Position numbers and translations under genes: made by a program
Source of the DNA: Eubacteriales bacterium
GTDB lineage: Bacteria > Bacillota_A > Clostridia > Lachnospirales > Lachnospiraceae
Reading direction: 5' to 3'
DNA length: 47,432 nt
NCBI GenBank assembly: GCA_030533315.1
Contig: JAUNJL010000013.1
Span: forward strand, 1-47,432
In this document: positions 33,167 to 42,508 of the stretch, in pieces
Layout: every line of letters begins with the position of its first letter
Numbering within the stretch: position 1 is the stretch's first letter
The notes under the pieces: model-generated
Told to the model about the DNA's origin: nothing
Database searches by the model: none
Seen by the model: the letters and a program-made list of their open reading frames with translations, nothing else

Positions 33167-33724
33167 CTATTTCAAAAACTTGATGCCCGGGAAGTACCGG
33201 ACCACCGCCTTTCCCACGATCTGGTCAAAGCGGACGTAGCTGTTGTTCCAAAAACGGGAATCCTTGGAGTTGTTCCGGTTGTCCCCCAGCATAAAATAGC
33301 AGTTCTCAGGAACCTGAAAGGGCCCGTAGCTTCCCCGCATCTTCTCGGGGATAAAGGAATCCTCAAGAGGGGTCTGGGAGCCGTCGATATAGACCTTGCC
33401 GTCCACGATCTCCACCGTCTCCCCCGGAAGGCCGATGAGCCGTTTGATGAAAAGCTGGCTTTCGTCGTCGGGATACTGGAAAATGATAATGTCGAAGCGC
33501 TCCGGCTCCCTCAGCTTCTTGGAATACTCCAGCCCAAACAGATCCAGGTTCAGCCCGTAGGCAAGGCGCAGGCCAAAAATGCGGTCCCCCGTCATGATGG
33601 TCTTTTCCATGGACTCGGACGGGATCTTCGCATTGATCAAAACCACGTTGTTGATGACCAGGACGATCACCAGCACCATCAGGATGGTTTTCAGATAGTC
33701 CCATATTTCATGCCAGATTTTCAT
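33167..33724 (-). CDS. lepB: Type I signal peptidase
   Basis: About 185 residues. One N-terminal membrane segment (about 8-30, TILMVLVIVLVINNVVLIN) is followed by catalytic Ser in IPSESMEKTI and Lys in LFIKRLIGLPGE, and the family box GDNRNNSKDSR. It cuts signal peptides of exported proteins. ATG 33724 is chosen; GTG 33730 is possible. It overlaps the RluA-type gene by 17 bases. Confidence 0.95.
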   Translation of the reverse strand: MKIWHEIWDYLKTILMVLVIVLVINNVVLINAKIPSESMEKTIMTGDRIFGLRLAYGLNLDLFGLEYSKKLREPERFDIIIFQYPDDESQLFIKRLIGLPGETVEIVDGKVYIDGSQTPLEDSFIPEKMRGSYGPFQVPENCYFMLGDNRNNSKDSRFWNNSYVRFDQIVGKAVVRYFPGIKFLK

Positions 33725-34703
33725 AATCACTACTCTCCTCTATTTGTTCCTTTTTCAAAATGGTTTGAAGCTGCCGGGGCAAAGGCGCCGTAAAGACCTG
33801 CCGGGAAAGGTGAGCCAGCCTTCCCTCCAGCTCTGGCATCACCAGGCGGTGAGAATGGAGCAGCTGATACCGCAGCCCATACTCCTGCCGCAGCCTCCGG
33901 TTGACCGCCGGGTCCCCATACTTGGGATCCCCGTAAATGGGATGCTCCATGGAGGAAAGATGAGCCCGGATCTGGTGGGAACGCCCCGTGATCAGCTCCA
34001 CCTCCAAAAGAGTGGCGTCCCGGCCCCACCGAAGGGGACGGTACCTGGTCTCTATGGGAAGGGCTCTCTCCCCTTCGGACTGCCATATCTCCGCTTTATT
34101 ACATGCTTCATCCTTATGCAAATATCCCTTCAGATATTTTTCCTCCAAAATGCGCCCCTTGGCGACGCACAGATAATACTTTTTCATGGACCGGTCGTGA
34201 AAAAGTCTGGAAAGCTGCTGCAGGCCGTAAAGGCTTTTTCCCGCGGCCACGATCCCGCTGGTGTTCCGATCCAGGCGGTTGCAGACCCCCGGCTGAAAGG
34301 TGGAAAGCTCCTCCCTGGTGACGGCCCCCTCCTTCAAAAGGTAGCCCACCAGGTACTCCGTCAGGGAGGCCCTTCCGCTTCCATCCGGCTGGGAGAGCAT
34401 CCCCGCAGGCTTGTTGATCAAAAGGATGTCCCGGTCCTCATAAATGACGGACAGGGGAACGTAAGGGTGATCTGTCCGCACCTCCCTGGAAAACTTGCCG
34501 AAAGTCTCCTCGCTGAGGAAAAGGCGGACCAGATCCCCCTTTTCCAGGATCTCCCTCCCGGAAGCCTTTTTTCCGTTCAGGGTAATATTCTTTTTGCGCA
34601 GCATCTTATAAAAAAAGCTTGACGGCGCTTCCTTTAAAAGCTTTGCCAGATACTTGTCCAGCCTCTGGCCCGCTTCGTTGTCACAAATGGTAAATTCCCG
34701 CAT
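33708..34703 (-). CDS. RluA-family RNA pseudouridine synthase
   Basis: About 331 residues: S4 domain (about 10-75, GQRLDKYLAKLLKEAPSSFFYKML) then the catalytic domain with CNRLDRNTSGIV (catalytic Asp) and GRSHQIRAHLSS. It differs from the RluA-type protein at 1310-2224 in length and motif detail, so it is a separate paralogue modifying another uridine. ATG 34703 has GGAG about 10 bases upstream; a longer frame starts at 34739. Confidence 0.93.
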   Translation of the reverse strand: MREFTICDNEAGQRLDKYLAKLLKEAPSSFFYKMLRKKNITLNGKKASGREILEKGDLVRLFLSEETFGKFSREVRTDHPYVPLSVIYEDRDILLINKPAGMLSQPDGSGRASLTEYLVGYLLKEGAVTREELSTFQPGVCNRLDRNTSGIVAAGKSLYGLQQLSRLFHDRSMKKYYLCVAKGRILEEKYLKGYLHKDEACNKAEIWQSEGERALPIETRYRPLRWGRDATLLEVELITGRSHQIRAHLSSMEHPIYGDPKYGDPAVNRRLRQEYGLRYQLLHSHRLVMPELEGRLAHLSRQVFTAPLPRQLQTILKKEQIEESSDYENLA

Positions 34704-34743
34704 GGCGTAACCACTCCTGTCCCGGAAACTCAGACACAAAAAT

Positions 34744-35364
34744 TCAGATACAAAGATTCAGAAGAACGTGACGGATCATGTCCTCCCTGGTGTAATCAGG
34801 ATACCGTTCGTCCGGCGTAAACCGGATTCCCTCCCGAAGAGAATCCTGATGCTGGTTCATGGAATCCAAACGCTCCAAAAAAGGGCGCAGCTCCGTCAGG
34901 ATCTTCACGTCCACCTTGTATCCGTTCTTTCGCACCAGCCTCTGGGCCTGCTCCGCCATAAAGGCGCCGTCGATCCCCGGATCCCCGGAATAGCCCACCA
35001 CCGTGTTTCCGCAGACGGCCAAGGCGTGGATGTAGGCGCTCTTTTCATAGAAGGTCATATACATCTCATAGGCCATGGTCAGGCCGCCCTGATGCTCCCG
35101 GATCTGCCGGTACAGCTCCTCGTCCATAGGCTTTCGCAGAAGAATCATAATCAGGCTCACCACGGACCGGCACCCCGGCAGGCATCCCACGATGGCGATC
35201 ACGGTCCAGATGCTGTTCCTGGTTCCCAGGTAGATCCACATGGAAACGAAGATAAACAAGGGCACTCCCAGCAGGATGGCCGTGATAAAAAAACGCCTCT
35301 TTTTTTCCCGTCGGAAGTATCCGAACTCTCCCTTTTGGATCCTGTCTCTCTTTTTTTTATTCAT
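34744..35364 (-). CDS. Conserved-looking membrane protein of unknown function
   Basis: About 206 residues, not recognised. A basic N-terminus (MNKKKRDRIQKGEFGYFRREKKRR) precedes two membrane helices (about 26-47 and 50-72), then a soluble domain of about 130 residues with HALAVCGNTVVGYSGDPGIDG and NGYKVDVKILTEL. The soluble part may sit in the cytoplasm given the positive N-terminus. ATG 35364 has AGGAGA 6 bases upstream. It lies between the RluA-type gene and YgiQ, spacing 14 bases to YgiQ, so likely co-transcribed. Confidence 0.75.
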   Translation of the reverse strand: MNKKKRDRIQKGEFGYFRREKKRRFFITAILLGVPLFIFVSMWIYLGTRNSIWTVIAIVGCLPGCRSVVSLIMILLRKPMDEELYRQIREHQGGLTMAYEMYMTFYEKSAYIHALAVCGNTVVGYSGDPGIDGAFMAEQAQRLVRKNGYKVDVKILTELRPFLERLDSMNQHQDSLREGIRFTPDERYPDYTREDMIRHVLLNLCI

Positions 35365-35377
35365 TGGCGTCTCCTGA

Positions 35378-37270
35378 TCAATGATTCCTTCGGTGTACGT
35401 TCCGAATGGTCTTTTTCTTTTTGGGGGAAGGACTTCCGGCCCTCCTCCCTCTCTCATCCTTCCCTCCTGCCCCGCCTCTTTCGGGGCGGAGAAGACACTT
35501 GCTGCCGTAGCCCACAAGATCCATCCGCCCGGCCATCCTCAGCCCCTCCAGCACAAGAGCCCTGTTCTCCGGCCTCTTATACTGCATCAGGGCCCGCTGG
35601 ATGGCCTTTTCCCTGGGGTTTTTGGGGACGTACACCTTCTCCCCCGTAAGGGGATGGATGCCCGTGTAATACATACAGGTGGACAAGGTGGAGGGAGTGG
35701 GATAAAAATCCTGCACCTGTTCCGGGGTGAACCCCAGATCCCGCACATATTCCGCCAGCTTCACCGCCTCCTTCATGGTACAGCCCGGGTGGGAGGACAT
35801 GAAGTAGGGAAGGGCGTATTGCTTCTTCCCCGTGGCGGCGTTCGCCTTCTCAAACTCCTTCAGAAACTGCTGGTAGACCCCATGGGAAGGCTTTCCCATG
35901 CAGCGAAGGACCGCCTCGGACACATGCTCTGGTGCCACCCGCAGCTGGCCGCTCACGTGATATCTGGTAAGCTCCCGAAGGAAGGTCCGGTCCTTGTCCG
36001 CCAGCACATAATCAAAGCGCACACCGGAACGGATAAACACCTTCTTGACCCCCGGTATGTCCCGCAGGCTCCGAAGAAGGGTCACATAATCCCTGTGATC
36101 CGCCCTCAGATTGGGGCAGGGCTCAGGAAACAGGCACTGCCGGTTCTGGCAGACGCCCTTGGTAAGCTGCTTTTCACAGGAGGGGTGGCGAAAATCCGCC
36201 GTCGGCCCTCCCACGTCATGGATGTAGCCCTTAAAATCCGGGGCCTTCGTCAGGGCCTCGGCCTCCTTCAGGATGGAAGAATGGCTCCTGGTCTGGACAA
36301 TCCTTCCCTCGTGGAAGGTGAGGGCGCAAAAGCTGCATCCCCCAAAACAGCCCCGGCTGCTGGTCAGGCTGAACCGGATCTCCTCCAGGGCCGGGATACC
36401 GCCGCTTCCCTCGTACATAGGGTGATACCGCCCCGTGTAGGGCAGGTCATAGACGTCGTCCATCTCCTGCTGGCTCAGGGGCATGGACGGGGGATTCTGG
36501 ATCACGTAGCCCTTGGTCCCATAATCCTCCGCCAGAACCCGCCCGGTGAAGGGATCCGTGTTCCTGTACTGGATGGCAAAGCTTCTGGCATAGGCGGCCT
36601 TGTCCCTGGACGTCTCCTCAAAGGAGGGCAGAAGAAGGGGCGAAAAGGCCCTGGTCAGATCCCGGCTCTTGTACACCGTGCCCGGGACGTAGGTGATCTC
36701 CCCCACGGGGATCCCTCCCTCCAGCGCCTCGGCGATCTCCAGGATGGAGTGCTCCCCCATCCCGTAGGAGATCAAATCCGCGCCGGAATCCAGAAGGATG
36801 CTGCGGCGGACCTTGTCATCCCAATAATCATAATGGGAAAGGCGCCGAAGGCTCGCCTCGATTCCTCCCAGGATCACGGGAGCCTTGGGATAGCTCTGCC
36901 GTATCAGATTCCCGTAGACCACCGCCGCCCGGTCCGGCCTCAGTCCCGCTTCTCCCCCCGGGGAATAGGCGTCCTGCCTCCGCCTCTTCTTTGCCACCGT
37001 ATAATGATTTACCATGGAATCCATGTTTCCGGAGGACACCAAAAAGCCCAGCCTGGGACGTCCGAAGACCTGGACGCTCTCCTTCTTTCGCCAGTCGGGC
37101 TGGCAGATCATCCCCACCCGGTATCCCCGGCTCTCCAAAAGCCGGGTGATGATGGCGCTCCCGAAGGAGGGATGGTCCACGTAGGCATCCCCGCACACGT
37201 AGACGAAATCCACCTGGTCCCAGCCTCTGTCCTTCATTTCTTCATATGTAACCGGTAAAAAATCCTGCAT
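35378..37270 (-). CDS. ygiQ: YgiQ-family radical SAM protein
   Basis: A 630-residue YgiQ. N-terminal region (FVYVCGDAYVDHPSFGSAIITRLLESRGYRVG) precedes the radical SAM core with CxxxCxxC in SSRGCFGGCSFCALTFHEGR (about 315-335). Length and conserved blocks (YHPMYEG, PGVKKVFIRSGVRFDY, YPTPSTLSTCMYYTG) match the family. Reaction unknown. Its ATG follows the HAD stop with no gap, and the C-terminus is basic and Ser-rich. Confidence 0.95.
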   Translation of the reverse strand: MQDFLPVTYEEMKDRGWDQVDFVYVCGDAYVDHPSFGSAIITRLLESRGYRVGMICQPDWRKKESVQVFGRPRLGFLVSSGNMDSMVNHYTVAKKRRRQDAYSPGGEAGLRPDRAAVVYGNLIRQSYPKAPVILGGIEASLRRLSHYDYWDDKVRRSILLDSGADLISYGMGEHSILEIAEALEGGIPVGEITYVPGTVYKSRDLTRAFSPLLLPSFEETSRDKAAYARSFAIQYRNTDPFTGRVLAEDYGTKGYVIQNPPSMPLSQQEMDDVYDLPYTGRYHPMYEGSGGIPALEEIRFSLTSSRGCFGGCSFCALTFHEGRIVQTRSHSSILKEAEALTKAPDFKGYIHDVGGPTADFRHPSCEKQLTKGVCQNRQCLFPEPCPNLRADHRDYVTLLRSLRDIPGVKKVFIRSGVRFDYVLADKDRTFLRELTRYHVSGQLRVAPEHVSEAVLRCMGKPSHGVYQQFLKEFEKANAATGKKQYALPYFMSSHPGCTMKEAVKLAEYVRDLGFTPEQVQDFYPTPSTLSTCMYYTGIHPLTGEKVYVPKNPREKAIQRALMQYKRPENRALVLEGLRMAGRMDLVGYGSKCLLRPERGGAGGKDERGRRAGSPSPKKKKTIRNVHRRNH

Positions 37271-37936
37271 CTATACTTCCTCGTAGGTGCCCTCCATCAC
37301 CTGCCGGTAGTCGGTGATAAAATAGCTGGCACACGCTTTTTTCTCTTTCTCCTGGGAGCGGCTGTAGTCGTCGTCGATGGCGCAGACCGTCATCCCCGCA
37401 TTCTTCCCCGCCTCAAGGCCCGCCACGATATCCTCAAAGACCAGGCATTTGGAGGGATCCGCCCCCAGGCTCCTGGCCGCCTCCAGATACACGTCCGGTG
37501 CCGGCTTGCCTTTTTTTACCTGGCAGGAGGTGACGATGCAGTCAAAATACTCCCGGATGCCCTGGCTTTCCAGCACCGCCTCAATCAGGCTCTCCGTATT
37601 GCTGGAGGCCACCGCCATCTGGATCCCCTGCTCCTTCAGGTAGGGGATGAACTGCCGGACGCCCGGCTTTAGGGGGACGGCGTGGCAGTACCGGTCCATG
37701 GCCATGTCCCGCCAGATCTCCTTGATCTCCTCCACCGACTCCTCCAGGCAAAAACGCTCCTTGAAGTAGGCGGCCGTCTCCGTGTAGCTCAGCCCCTCCA
37801 GCTCCTTCTGGAACCCCTGGGGGATGGGAATCTTGTATTTTCCAAGAAAATCTACGTCGATCTGTGACCAGACCCACATGGAATCCACCAGGGTACCGTC
37901 CAGGTCAAAGATCACAGCCTCTTTATCCTTTAACAT
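37271..37936 (-). CDS. HAD-superfamily phosphatase, beta-phosphoglucomutase-like
   Basis: A 221-residue HAD hydrolase, subfamily IA. Motif I FDLDGTLVDS (nucleophile Asp near 10), motif II VASSNT, motif III VKKGKPAPD with the Lys, motif IV VFEDIVAGLEAGKNAGM. A helical cap (about 20-85) controls substrate choice, which is not predictable. It starts directly after the alarmone-synthetase stop and abuts YgiQ, so the three form one unit. Confidence 0.9.
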   Translation of the reverse strand: MLKDKEAVIFDLDGTLVDSMWVWSQIDVDFLGKYKIPIPQGFQKELEGLSYTETAAYFKERFCLEESVEEIKEIWRDMAMDRYCHAVPLKPGVRQFIPYLKEQGIQMAVASSNTESLIEAVLESQGIREYFDCIVTSCQVKKGKPAPDVYLEAARSLGADPSKCLVFEDIVAGLEAGKNAGMTVCAIDDDYSRSQEKEKKACASYFITDYRQVMEGTYEEV

Positions 37937-38782
37937 TTAACTGATACAACCCTTTCCCGGCTGCATAGGGCCGATATTGTGATACACCGCCTGGGCCCGG
38001 TAGCCCTCGGCGATAATGTCCAGCTGCCTGTGAAAACGCTCCAGCTGCTGAAGATCCTTCGTCTTGAATACCCGCAGGAACTCCGACTGGATCTTCATCA
38101 CCTCCCGCTGGTTGGACAGCCTGTACAGGTTCTCGATGTTGGTCAAAATGTCCCGCACAAGGTTGGACTGCAGCTGGGAAGAATTTTGTGCGTCCATGAT
38201 CTCGTTCCGCACGGAGGACATCTCGTGATCCAGAGAGATGATGGCGTCCGCCGCATTGCTCAGGCGCTCCGTCACGTGGGGCGGCATGTCTCCCTTGTAT
38301 TTGTATTGGAGGGAGTGCTCGATGGTGGCCCAGAAATTCATGGCCATGGTGCGGATCTGGATCTCCGCCTGCAGCCTTCTGGGGCCGTTCAGGGTCTCCA
38401 CCGTGTAGTAGATGATCAGATGGTAGCTCCGGTATCCGCTCTGCTTGATATGCTTCAGATAGTTCTTCTCGCTCTTGATGACCATGTCTTCCCGCTTCTG
38501 GATGATGGAGGCCACCGTGTCAATGTCCTCCTCAAACTGGCAGATGATACGGATGCCCGCAATGTCCTCCACCTCTTCCTCCATCCGCTCCATGGGGATT
38601 CCCTTCCTCTGCATCTTCTCCAGGATGCTGGAGACGCTCTTCACACGGCCGCTCACCTGCTCGATGGGGGAGTACAGGTCATTTTCTCTATGTTCACTGA
38701 TAATATGTTCAAATTTGACCATCAATTCCTTGACAGCCAGCTCGTAGGGGCACAAGATGCTTCGCCACAACTGTATTTCCAT
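37937..38782 (-). CDS. Small alarmone synthetase (RelQ/YjbM-type)
   Basis: A 281-residue protein with the RelA/SpoT synthetase domain alone, no HD hydrolase. Landmarks: RVKSVSSILEKMQRKG, DIAGIRIICQFEEDIDTV, GYRSYHLIIYY, EIQIRTMAMNFWATIEHSLQYK. It makes (p)ppGpp from GTP or GDP plus ATP. The region after about 200 is helical and likely mediates oligomerisation. It is first in a unit with a HAD phosphatase and YgiQ. AAGGAG precedes the ATG. Confidence 0.93.
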   Translation of the reverse strand: MEIQLWRSILCPYELAVKELMVKFEHIISEHRENDLYSPIEQVSGRVKSVSSILEKMQRKGIPMERMEEEVEDIAGIRIICQFEEDIDTVASIIQKREDMVIKSEKNYLKHIKQSGYRSYHLIIYYTVETLNGPRRLQAEIQIRTMAMNFWATIEHSLQYKYKGDMPPHVTERLSNAADAIISLDHEMSSVRNEIMDAQNSSQLQSNLVRDILTNIENLYRLSNQREVMKIQSEFLRVFKTKDLQQLERFHRQLDIIAEGYRAQAVYHNIGPMQPGKGCIS

Positions 38783-38838
38783 TTCGATCGCTCCTTACTG
38801 AAACAGCCTTCCCGTGGGCCGGCTGCGTACAATTACGT

Positions 38839-38847
38839 ATTATAACA
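38839..38847 (-). promoter_or_regulatory. Extended -10 promoter of the alarmone synthetase gene
   Basis: Minus strand TGTTATAAT, an extended -10 (TATAAT at 38839-38844). The -35 region is a T-run without a good hexamer. Confidence 0.6.
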
Positions 38848-38881
38848 TAGATTCAAAAAAATTTCTCCTAATAATCGTACT

Positions 38882-39694
38882 TTATAATATTTTTATATTT
38901 TGCATGTAAGCAGCCGCCCGCAGCACCCAGTAGGGGTTCACGCTCAGCTCCTCCCTCTGGGGCGTGGTGATGTAGATGCCAAGGTGAAGGTGAACGGGAA
39001 ACCTTCCCACCGTGCCCTCCTCCCCGTAGCCGCTGTTTCCCATATACCCCAGCACGTCCCCGGCCCTGACCATTTGTCCCCTTTGAAATTCCTGGTCGTA
39101 CCCGGACAAATGGGCATAATAAAAGTACCCACCCGCCCTGGAGCGGATACCGATGCGCCACCCTCCTAGGGGCAGCCAGCCCACCTCCTCCACCTCCCCG
39201 TCCGTCATGGAGACGATGGGATAATAGCCGGGCTCCTCCCGCTTCCCAAAAAGGTCCGTCCCCTCATGAAGCCGGTCTCCCCCGTAGCTCCTTTTGGCCA
39301 GGAAGGTATCCTGGAAGGAGATTTCCTTAGACGCCACGGGAAAAGCTTCCACCCCGGACCAGATGGCCTCGTAGGCGGATCCCAGCAGCCGGTACTCCTC
39401 CCTCTTATATTTCAGGAATGCCGCTGTCCCCTCCCGGATCCTGTCCGGGGCAAACTCCCCCAGCGCCATGGTGGAGGTCAAAAGCTCCGAAAAGCCTTTT
39501 TCCTCCCCCGCCCTCCTTCGCAGATCCCTGTAAAGCTCCGGCGGCAGCTCCTGTTTTCGGAAGGCCTCCCCCAAAAGGGTGTCCTCCTTCAGAAAGGAGA
39601 CGCTGCTCCTCTCCCGCAGGATCTCCTGAAGGCAAAGGGCCTCCAGGATCAGAAAGAGAATCAAAAGCATCCCTCGAAAGAGCCTCCGTCCCAT
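38882..39694 (-). CDS. M23-family metallopeptidase (LytM-type), membrane anchored
   Basis: A 270-residue protein. An N-terminal helix (about 7-24, RGMLLILFLILEALCLQE) anchors or exports it. The C-terminal LytM/M23 domain (about 140-255) keeps the zinc motif HEGTDLF and HLHLGIY, so it is probably active on peptidoglycan. The middle (about 30-130) has no recognised fold. GGGAGG lies 6 bases before ATG. It stands alone between pepD and the alarmone unit. Confidence 0.9.
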   Translation of the reverse strand: MGRRLFRGMLLILFLILEALCLQEILRERSSVSFLKEDTLLGEAFRKQELPPELYRDLRRRAGEEKGFSELLTSTMALGEFAPDRIREGTAAFLKYKREEYRLLGSAYEAIWSGVEAFPVASKEISFQDTFLAKRSYGGDRLHEGTDLFGKREEPGYYPIVSMTDGEVEEVGWLPLGGWRIGIRSRAGGYFYYAHLSGYDQEFQRGQMVRAGDVLGYMGNSGYGEEGTVGRFPVHLHLGIYITTPQREELSVNPYWVLRAAAYMQNIKIL

Positions 39695-39785
39695 GCCTCA
39701 CCTCCCACATCCTATATAGTCTATGAAAAAGCCGGCCCCTTTAGAACCTGTTTTTGACTGCCGGCGCGGTCCTTCCCTGGCCGCC

Positions 39786-39838
39786 AAAAAATCCGGCGGT
39801 CCGCCCCCCCCCTGCCAGAGGGACGTCTCCGCCGGATT
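39786..39838 (-). terminator. Intrinsic terminator of pepD
   Basis: Minus strand AATCCGGCGG pairs with CCGCCGGATT around a 29-base loop, followed by TTTTGG. It lies about 75 bases past the pepD stop. A run of nine G stands in the loop. Confidence 0.82.
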
Positions 39839-39912
39839 CCAATGCTTCTTCATGCTTCTTTACGATAAAAAAATGATCAAATAGGACGGTCACACAAAGG
39901 CGCCAAAAAGGC

Positions 39913-41367
39913 TCAGTCCTTCAGGGCCTCCAGAACCTTCAGAAGATAGTTCCACACTCGTTCTGTGGAGGTGATGGAAAGCCGCTCCTCCGATGTGTGG
40001 ATGTCCACAATGTCCGGGCCCACGGACACACAGTCCAGCCCCTCCATCTTCTCGTAGAAAAGGCCGCACTCCAGGCCGGCGTGAATGACCGTCACCTCCG
40101 GCTTTTCCCCGTAGACCTCCTCATAAACCCTCACCATGCAGTCCCGCAGGGGAGAGTCCTTGCGGTATTCCCATGCAGGATAGGCTCCGCTCACCTCGTA
40201 CTCCCCTCCAAGGAACTCCGTAAGGTACTCCACCCTCTGGGAGAGCGCCTTGGATGCGGAGCCGATGGAGCTTCGGATGCTGACCACGGCCTCCAGGGCC
40301 TCCTGGCAAAGCCGCAGGACGCCCAGGTTTGACGAGGTCTCCACCAGCCCCGCCGCGGTTCCGCTCATCTTTGCCACGCCCCAGGGAACGTTCATCAGGA
40401 AGAACAGCGTCTTCTCCATGCTGGTGGGGTGAAGGATGGATGCACACCTGACCTCCTCCCTGGTCACCTGGATGCGGATGCCCTCGTCGCTTCCGGCGTA
40501 CTCTCTTTGCAGCTCCTCCTCCGTCTCCCTTGCCAGCCTCTCAAGAGTCTCCAGCTCCTCCTCATCGGCCATGATGACCGCCTGGCACTCCCTGGTGATG
40601 GCGTTGTCCTTCGTCCCGCCAAAAAGCTCCAAAAGCCCGAAGCCCATCTCCTTTTTCAGGCGATAGAGAAAACGGCCCATCAGGATGTTGGCGTTTGCCC
40701 GGTTCTTGTCGATCTCCCCGCCGGAGTGTCCGCCGGCAAGCCCCGTGATCCTCACCTGGCAGATCATCCCCTCGGCGTCCATCCTTTTCACCGGAATGAC
40801 GCACTCTCCGCACATCCCCCCGGCGCAGCCCACCAGAAGGCTTCCCTCCTCCTCGGAGTCGATGTTGATAAGGCGTCTCCCCTTCAGCACGCTGCAGTCC
40901 AGGGCGGCGGCTCCCAAAAGCCCGATCTCCTCATCCACGGTGATCACCGCCTCCAGGGCGGGATGAGGAATGTCCCGACTCTCCAAAATGGCCAGGATGT
41001 AGGCCACCGCGATCCCGTCATCCCCTCCTAAGGTGGTGCCGTTGGCCGTGACATAGCCATCCTCCGTCACGGAAAGCTTCAGCCCGTCCCTGGTAAAGTC
41101 GTGCTCCACATCCGGCCTTTTCTCACAGACCATGTCCATATGCCCCTGAAGGATCACGGTGGGAGCCTCCTCATAGCCTGGAAAAGCCTCCTTGTAGATC
41201 ACCACGTTATTCTTCTCATCCTGCACGAAGGCAAGGCCCTGCTCCCTTGCAAACCCCGCCAGATAGTCGCTGATCTCCCTTGTGTTCCCGGAGCCGTGGG
41301 GGATCCTGCAGATCTCCTCAAAATAATAAAAAACCCTCTGCGGCTTTAACATCTCCAATACTGACAT
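39913..41367 (-). CDS. pepD: Aminoacyl-histidine dipeptidase (PepD, M20 family)
   Basis: About 484 residues. M20 motifs are clear: ILQGHMDMVCEK (zinc His-Asp), TLGGDDGIAVA, TVDEEIGLLGA (catalytic Glu pair) and IHAGLECGLF near the C-terminus. It cleaves Xaa-His dipeptides such as carnosine. Start 41367 is preferred to the long frame to 41487: GGGGA stands 5 bases before it and MSVLEMLKPQRVFYYFEEI is a family-like start. It lies divergent from the ylbJ-like gene and ends at a strong terminator. Confidence 0.94.
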   Translation of the reverse strand: MSVLEMLKPQRVFYYFEEICRIPHGSGNTREISDYLAGFAREQGLAFVQDEKNNVVIYKEAFPGYEEAPTVILQGHMDMVCEKRPDVEHDFTRDGLKLSVTEDGYVTANGTTLGGDDGIAVAYILAILESRDIPHPALEAVITVDEEIGLLGAAALDCSVLKGRRLINIDSEEEGSLLVGCAGGMCGECVIPVKRMDAEGMICQVRITGLAGGHSGGEIDKNRANANILMGRFLYRLKKEMGFGLLELFGGTKDNAITRECQAVIMADEEELETLERLARETEEELQREYAGSDEGIRIQVTREEVRCASILHPTSMEKTLFFLMNVPWGVAKMSGTAAGLVETSSNLGVLRLCQEALEAVVSIRSSIGSASKALSQRVEYLTEFLGGEYEVSGAYPAWEYRKDSPLRDCMVRVYEEVYGEKPEVTVIHAGLECGLFYEKMEGLDCVSVGPDIVDIHTSEERLSITSTERVWNYLLKVLEALKD

Positions 41368-41537
41368 GATTTCCCCTTTCCTGGCACACCTGCTGTGCCG
41401 ATTGTGATAGTTTTGGAAAGCTTCCTTCCCAGCTTGCTTCGTTTCCGGACCGCTCCCGCATCCGTCTCCTTTCCGCCTGGCCCGCATTTTCCTCCTTTAT
41501 GGCCCATATATTGGTAAAAAATGCTCTCAGGTGGATC

Positions 41538-42467
41538 ATGAAAAAATCCCTGTACACGGCAGCCTGCCTGCTCCTGCTCAGCTTTCTCCTGCTCTTTCCC
41601 TCCGAAGCCCTCGCCGCCGCCCGGGACGGGATGAGCCTTTGGCTCAACACCCTGGTGCCGGTCCTTCTGCCCTTCTTGATCCTTACGGGGATCCTGGTAC
41701 ATACCGGACAGGTGGAAAAGCTTCTGTCCCCCCTGTCCAGGCTCTGGCGGTCCCTTTTTGGCCTTTCCCCCTGGGGCGTCTACGTCTTCCTCCTGGGCTC
41801 CTTCTGCGGCTGCCCCATGGGGCCCAAGCTGGCCAGGGATCTCTGCGTCCAGGGCCGCCTCTCCAAAAGGGAGGCCTCCTACCTCCTCACCTTCACCGGC
41901 TCCCCAAGCCCGGTCTTTCTCATCACCTACCTGGGGGGCGTCTGCCTGAAGGGAAGGGTGTCCCCCTTTGTGATCCTGGGCCTTCTCCTCTCCTCAAACC
42001 TTCTCACCATGGTATTCTTCCGCTTTTTCGTGTTCCGAAACAAAACCTGGGATCCGGCGGAGGAATTTTTTCCAAAAAAAGAGACACCGGCCAAAGGCTC
42101 CACCGGAGCGATCCTTGATGTCTCTATTATGAACGGTTTTGAGACGATTACCCGCCTTGGCGGATACATCCTGCTTTTTTCCATACTGTCGGCCGCCGTC
42201 AGCCACTTCTGGCCCTTCTCCCTCCTTGGAAAGTGCGTGCTCCTGGGATTTCTGGAGCTCACCACCGGCCTGCACCAGCTCTCGGCAGCCCTGCTGTCCC
42301 CCTGGCAAACCTGGTTTCTCTCCATGGTGATGGCGGCTTTCGGGGGATTTTGCATCATGGCACAGACAAAAAGCGTACTGGATGGAGATTTATCCATCAT
42401 CCCTTACGCTTCTGCCAAATGTGTAAACGCCCTCTTCATGGCCGTTCTTCTTCTCATGACTGTATAA
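41538..42467 (+). CDS. YlbJ-like sporulation membrane protein (Gate domain)
   Basis: About 309 residues, with seven or eight hydrophobic segments. The nucleoside-recognition (Gate) domain motifs are readable: LVPVLLPFLILTGILVHTG, GSFCGCPMGPKLARDL and FTGSPSPVFLI, typical of YlbJ/SpmA-like proteins required for spore formation or dehydration. Plus-strand gene facing pepD. ATG 41538 is chosen; AGGTGG lies only 3 bases before it, and an earlier start at 41499 is possible. The call is by family resemblance. Confidence 0.75.
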   Translation: MKKSLYTAACLLLLSFLLLFPSEALAAARDGMSLWLNTLVPVLLPFLILTGILVHTGQVEKLLSPLSRLWRSLFGLSPWGVYVFLLGSFCGCPMGPKLARDLCVQGRLSKREASYLLTFTGSPSPVFLITYLGGVCLKGRVSPFVILGLLLSSNLLTMVFFRFFVFRNKTWDPAEEFFPKKETPAKGSTGAILDVSIMNGFETITRLGGYILLFSILSAAVSHFWPFSLLGKCVLLGFLELTTGLHQLSAALLSPWQTWFLSMVMAAFGGFCIMAQTKSVLDGDLSIIPYASAKCVNALFMAVLLLMTV

Positions 42468-42508
42468 GGCCTCCAAAAAAGGCCCGCCTGTTCTCCTCCA
42501 GGCTCCTC

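Noticed and set aside
35381..37258. Plus-strand open frame antisense to ygiQ
   Set aside because: It matches the coordinates of ygiQ almost exactly and has shadow composition; the YgiQ motifs are all on the minus strand.
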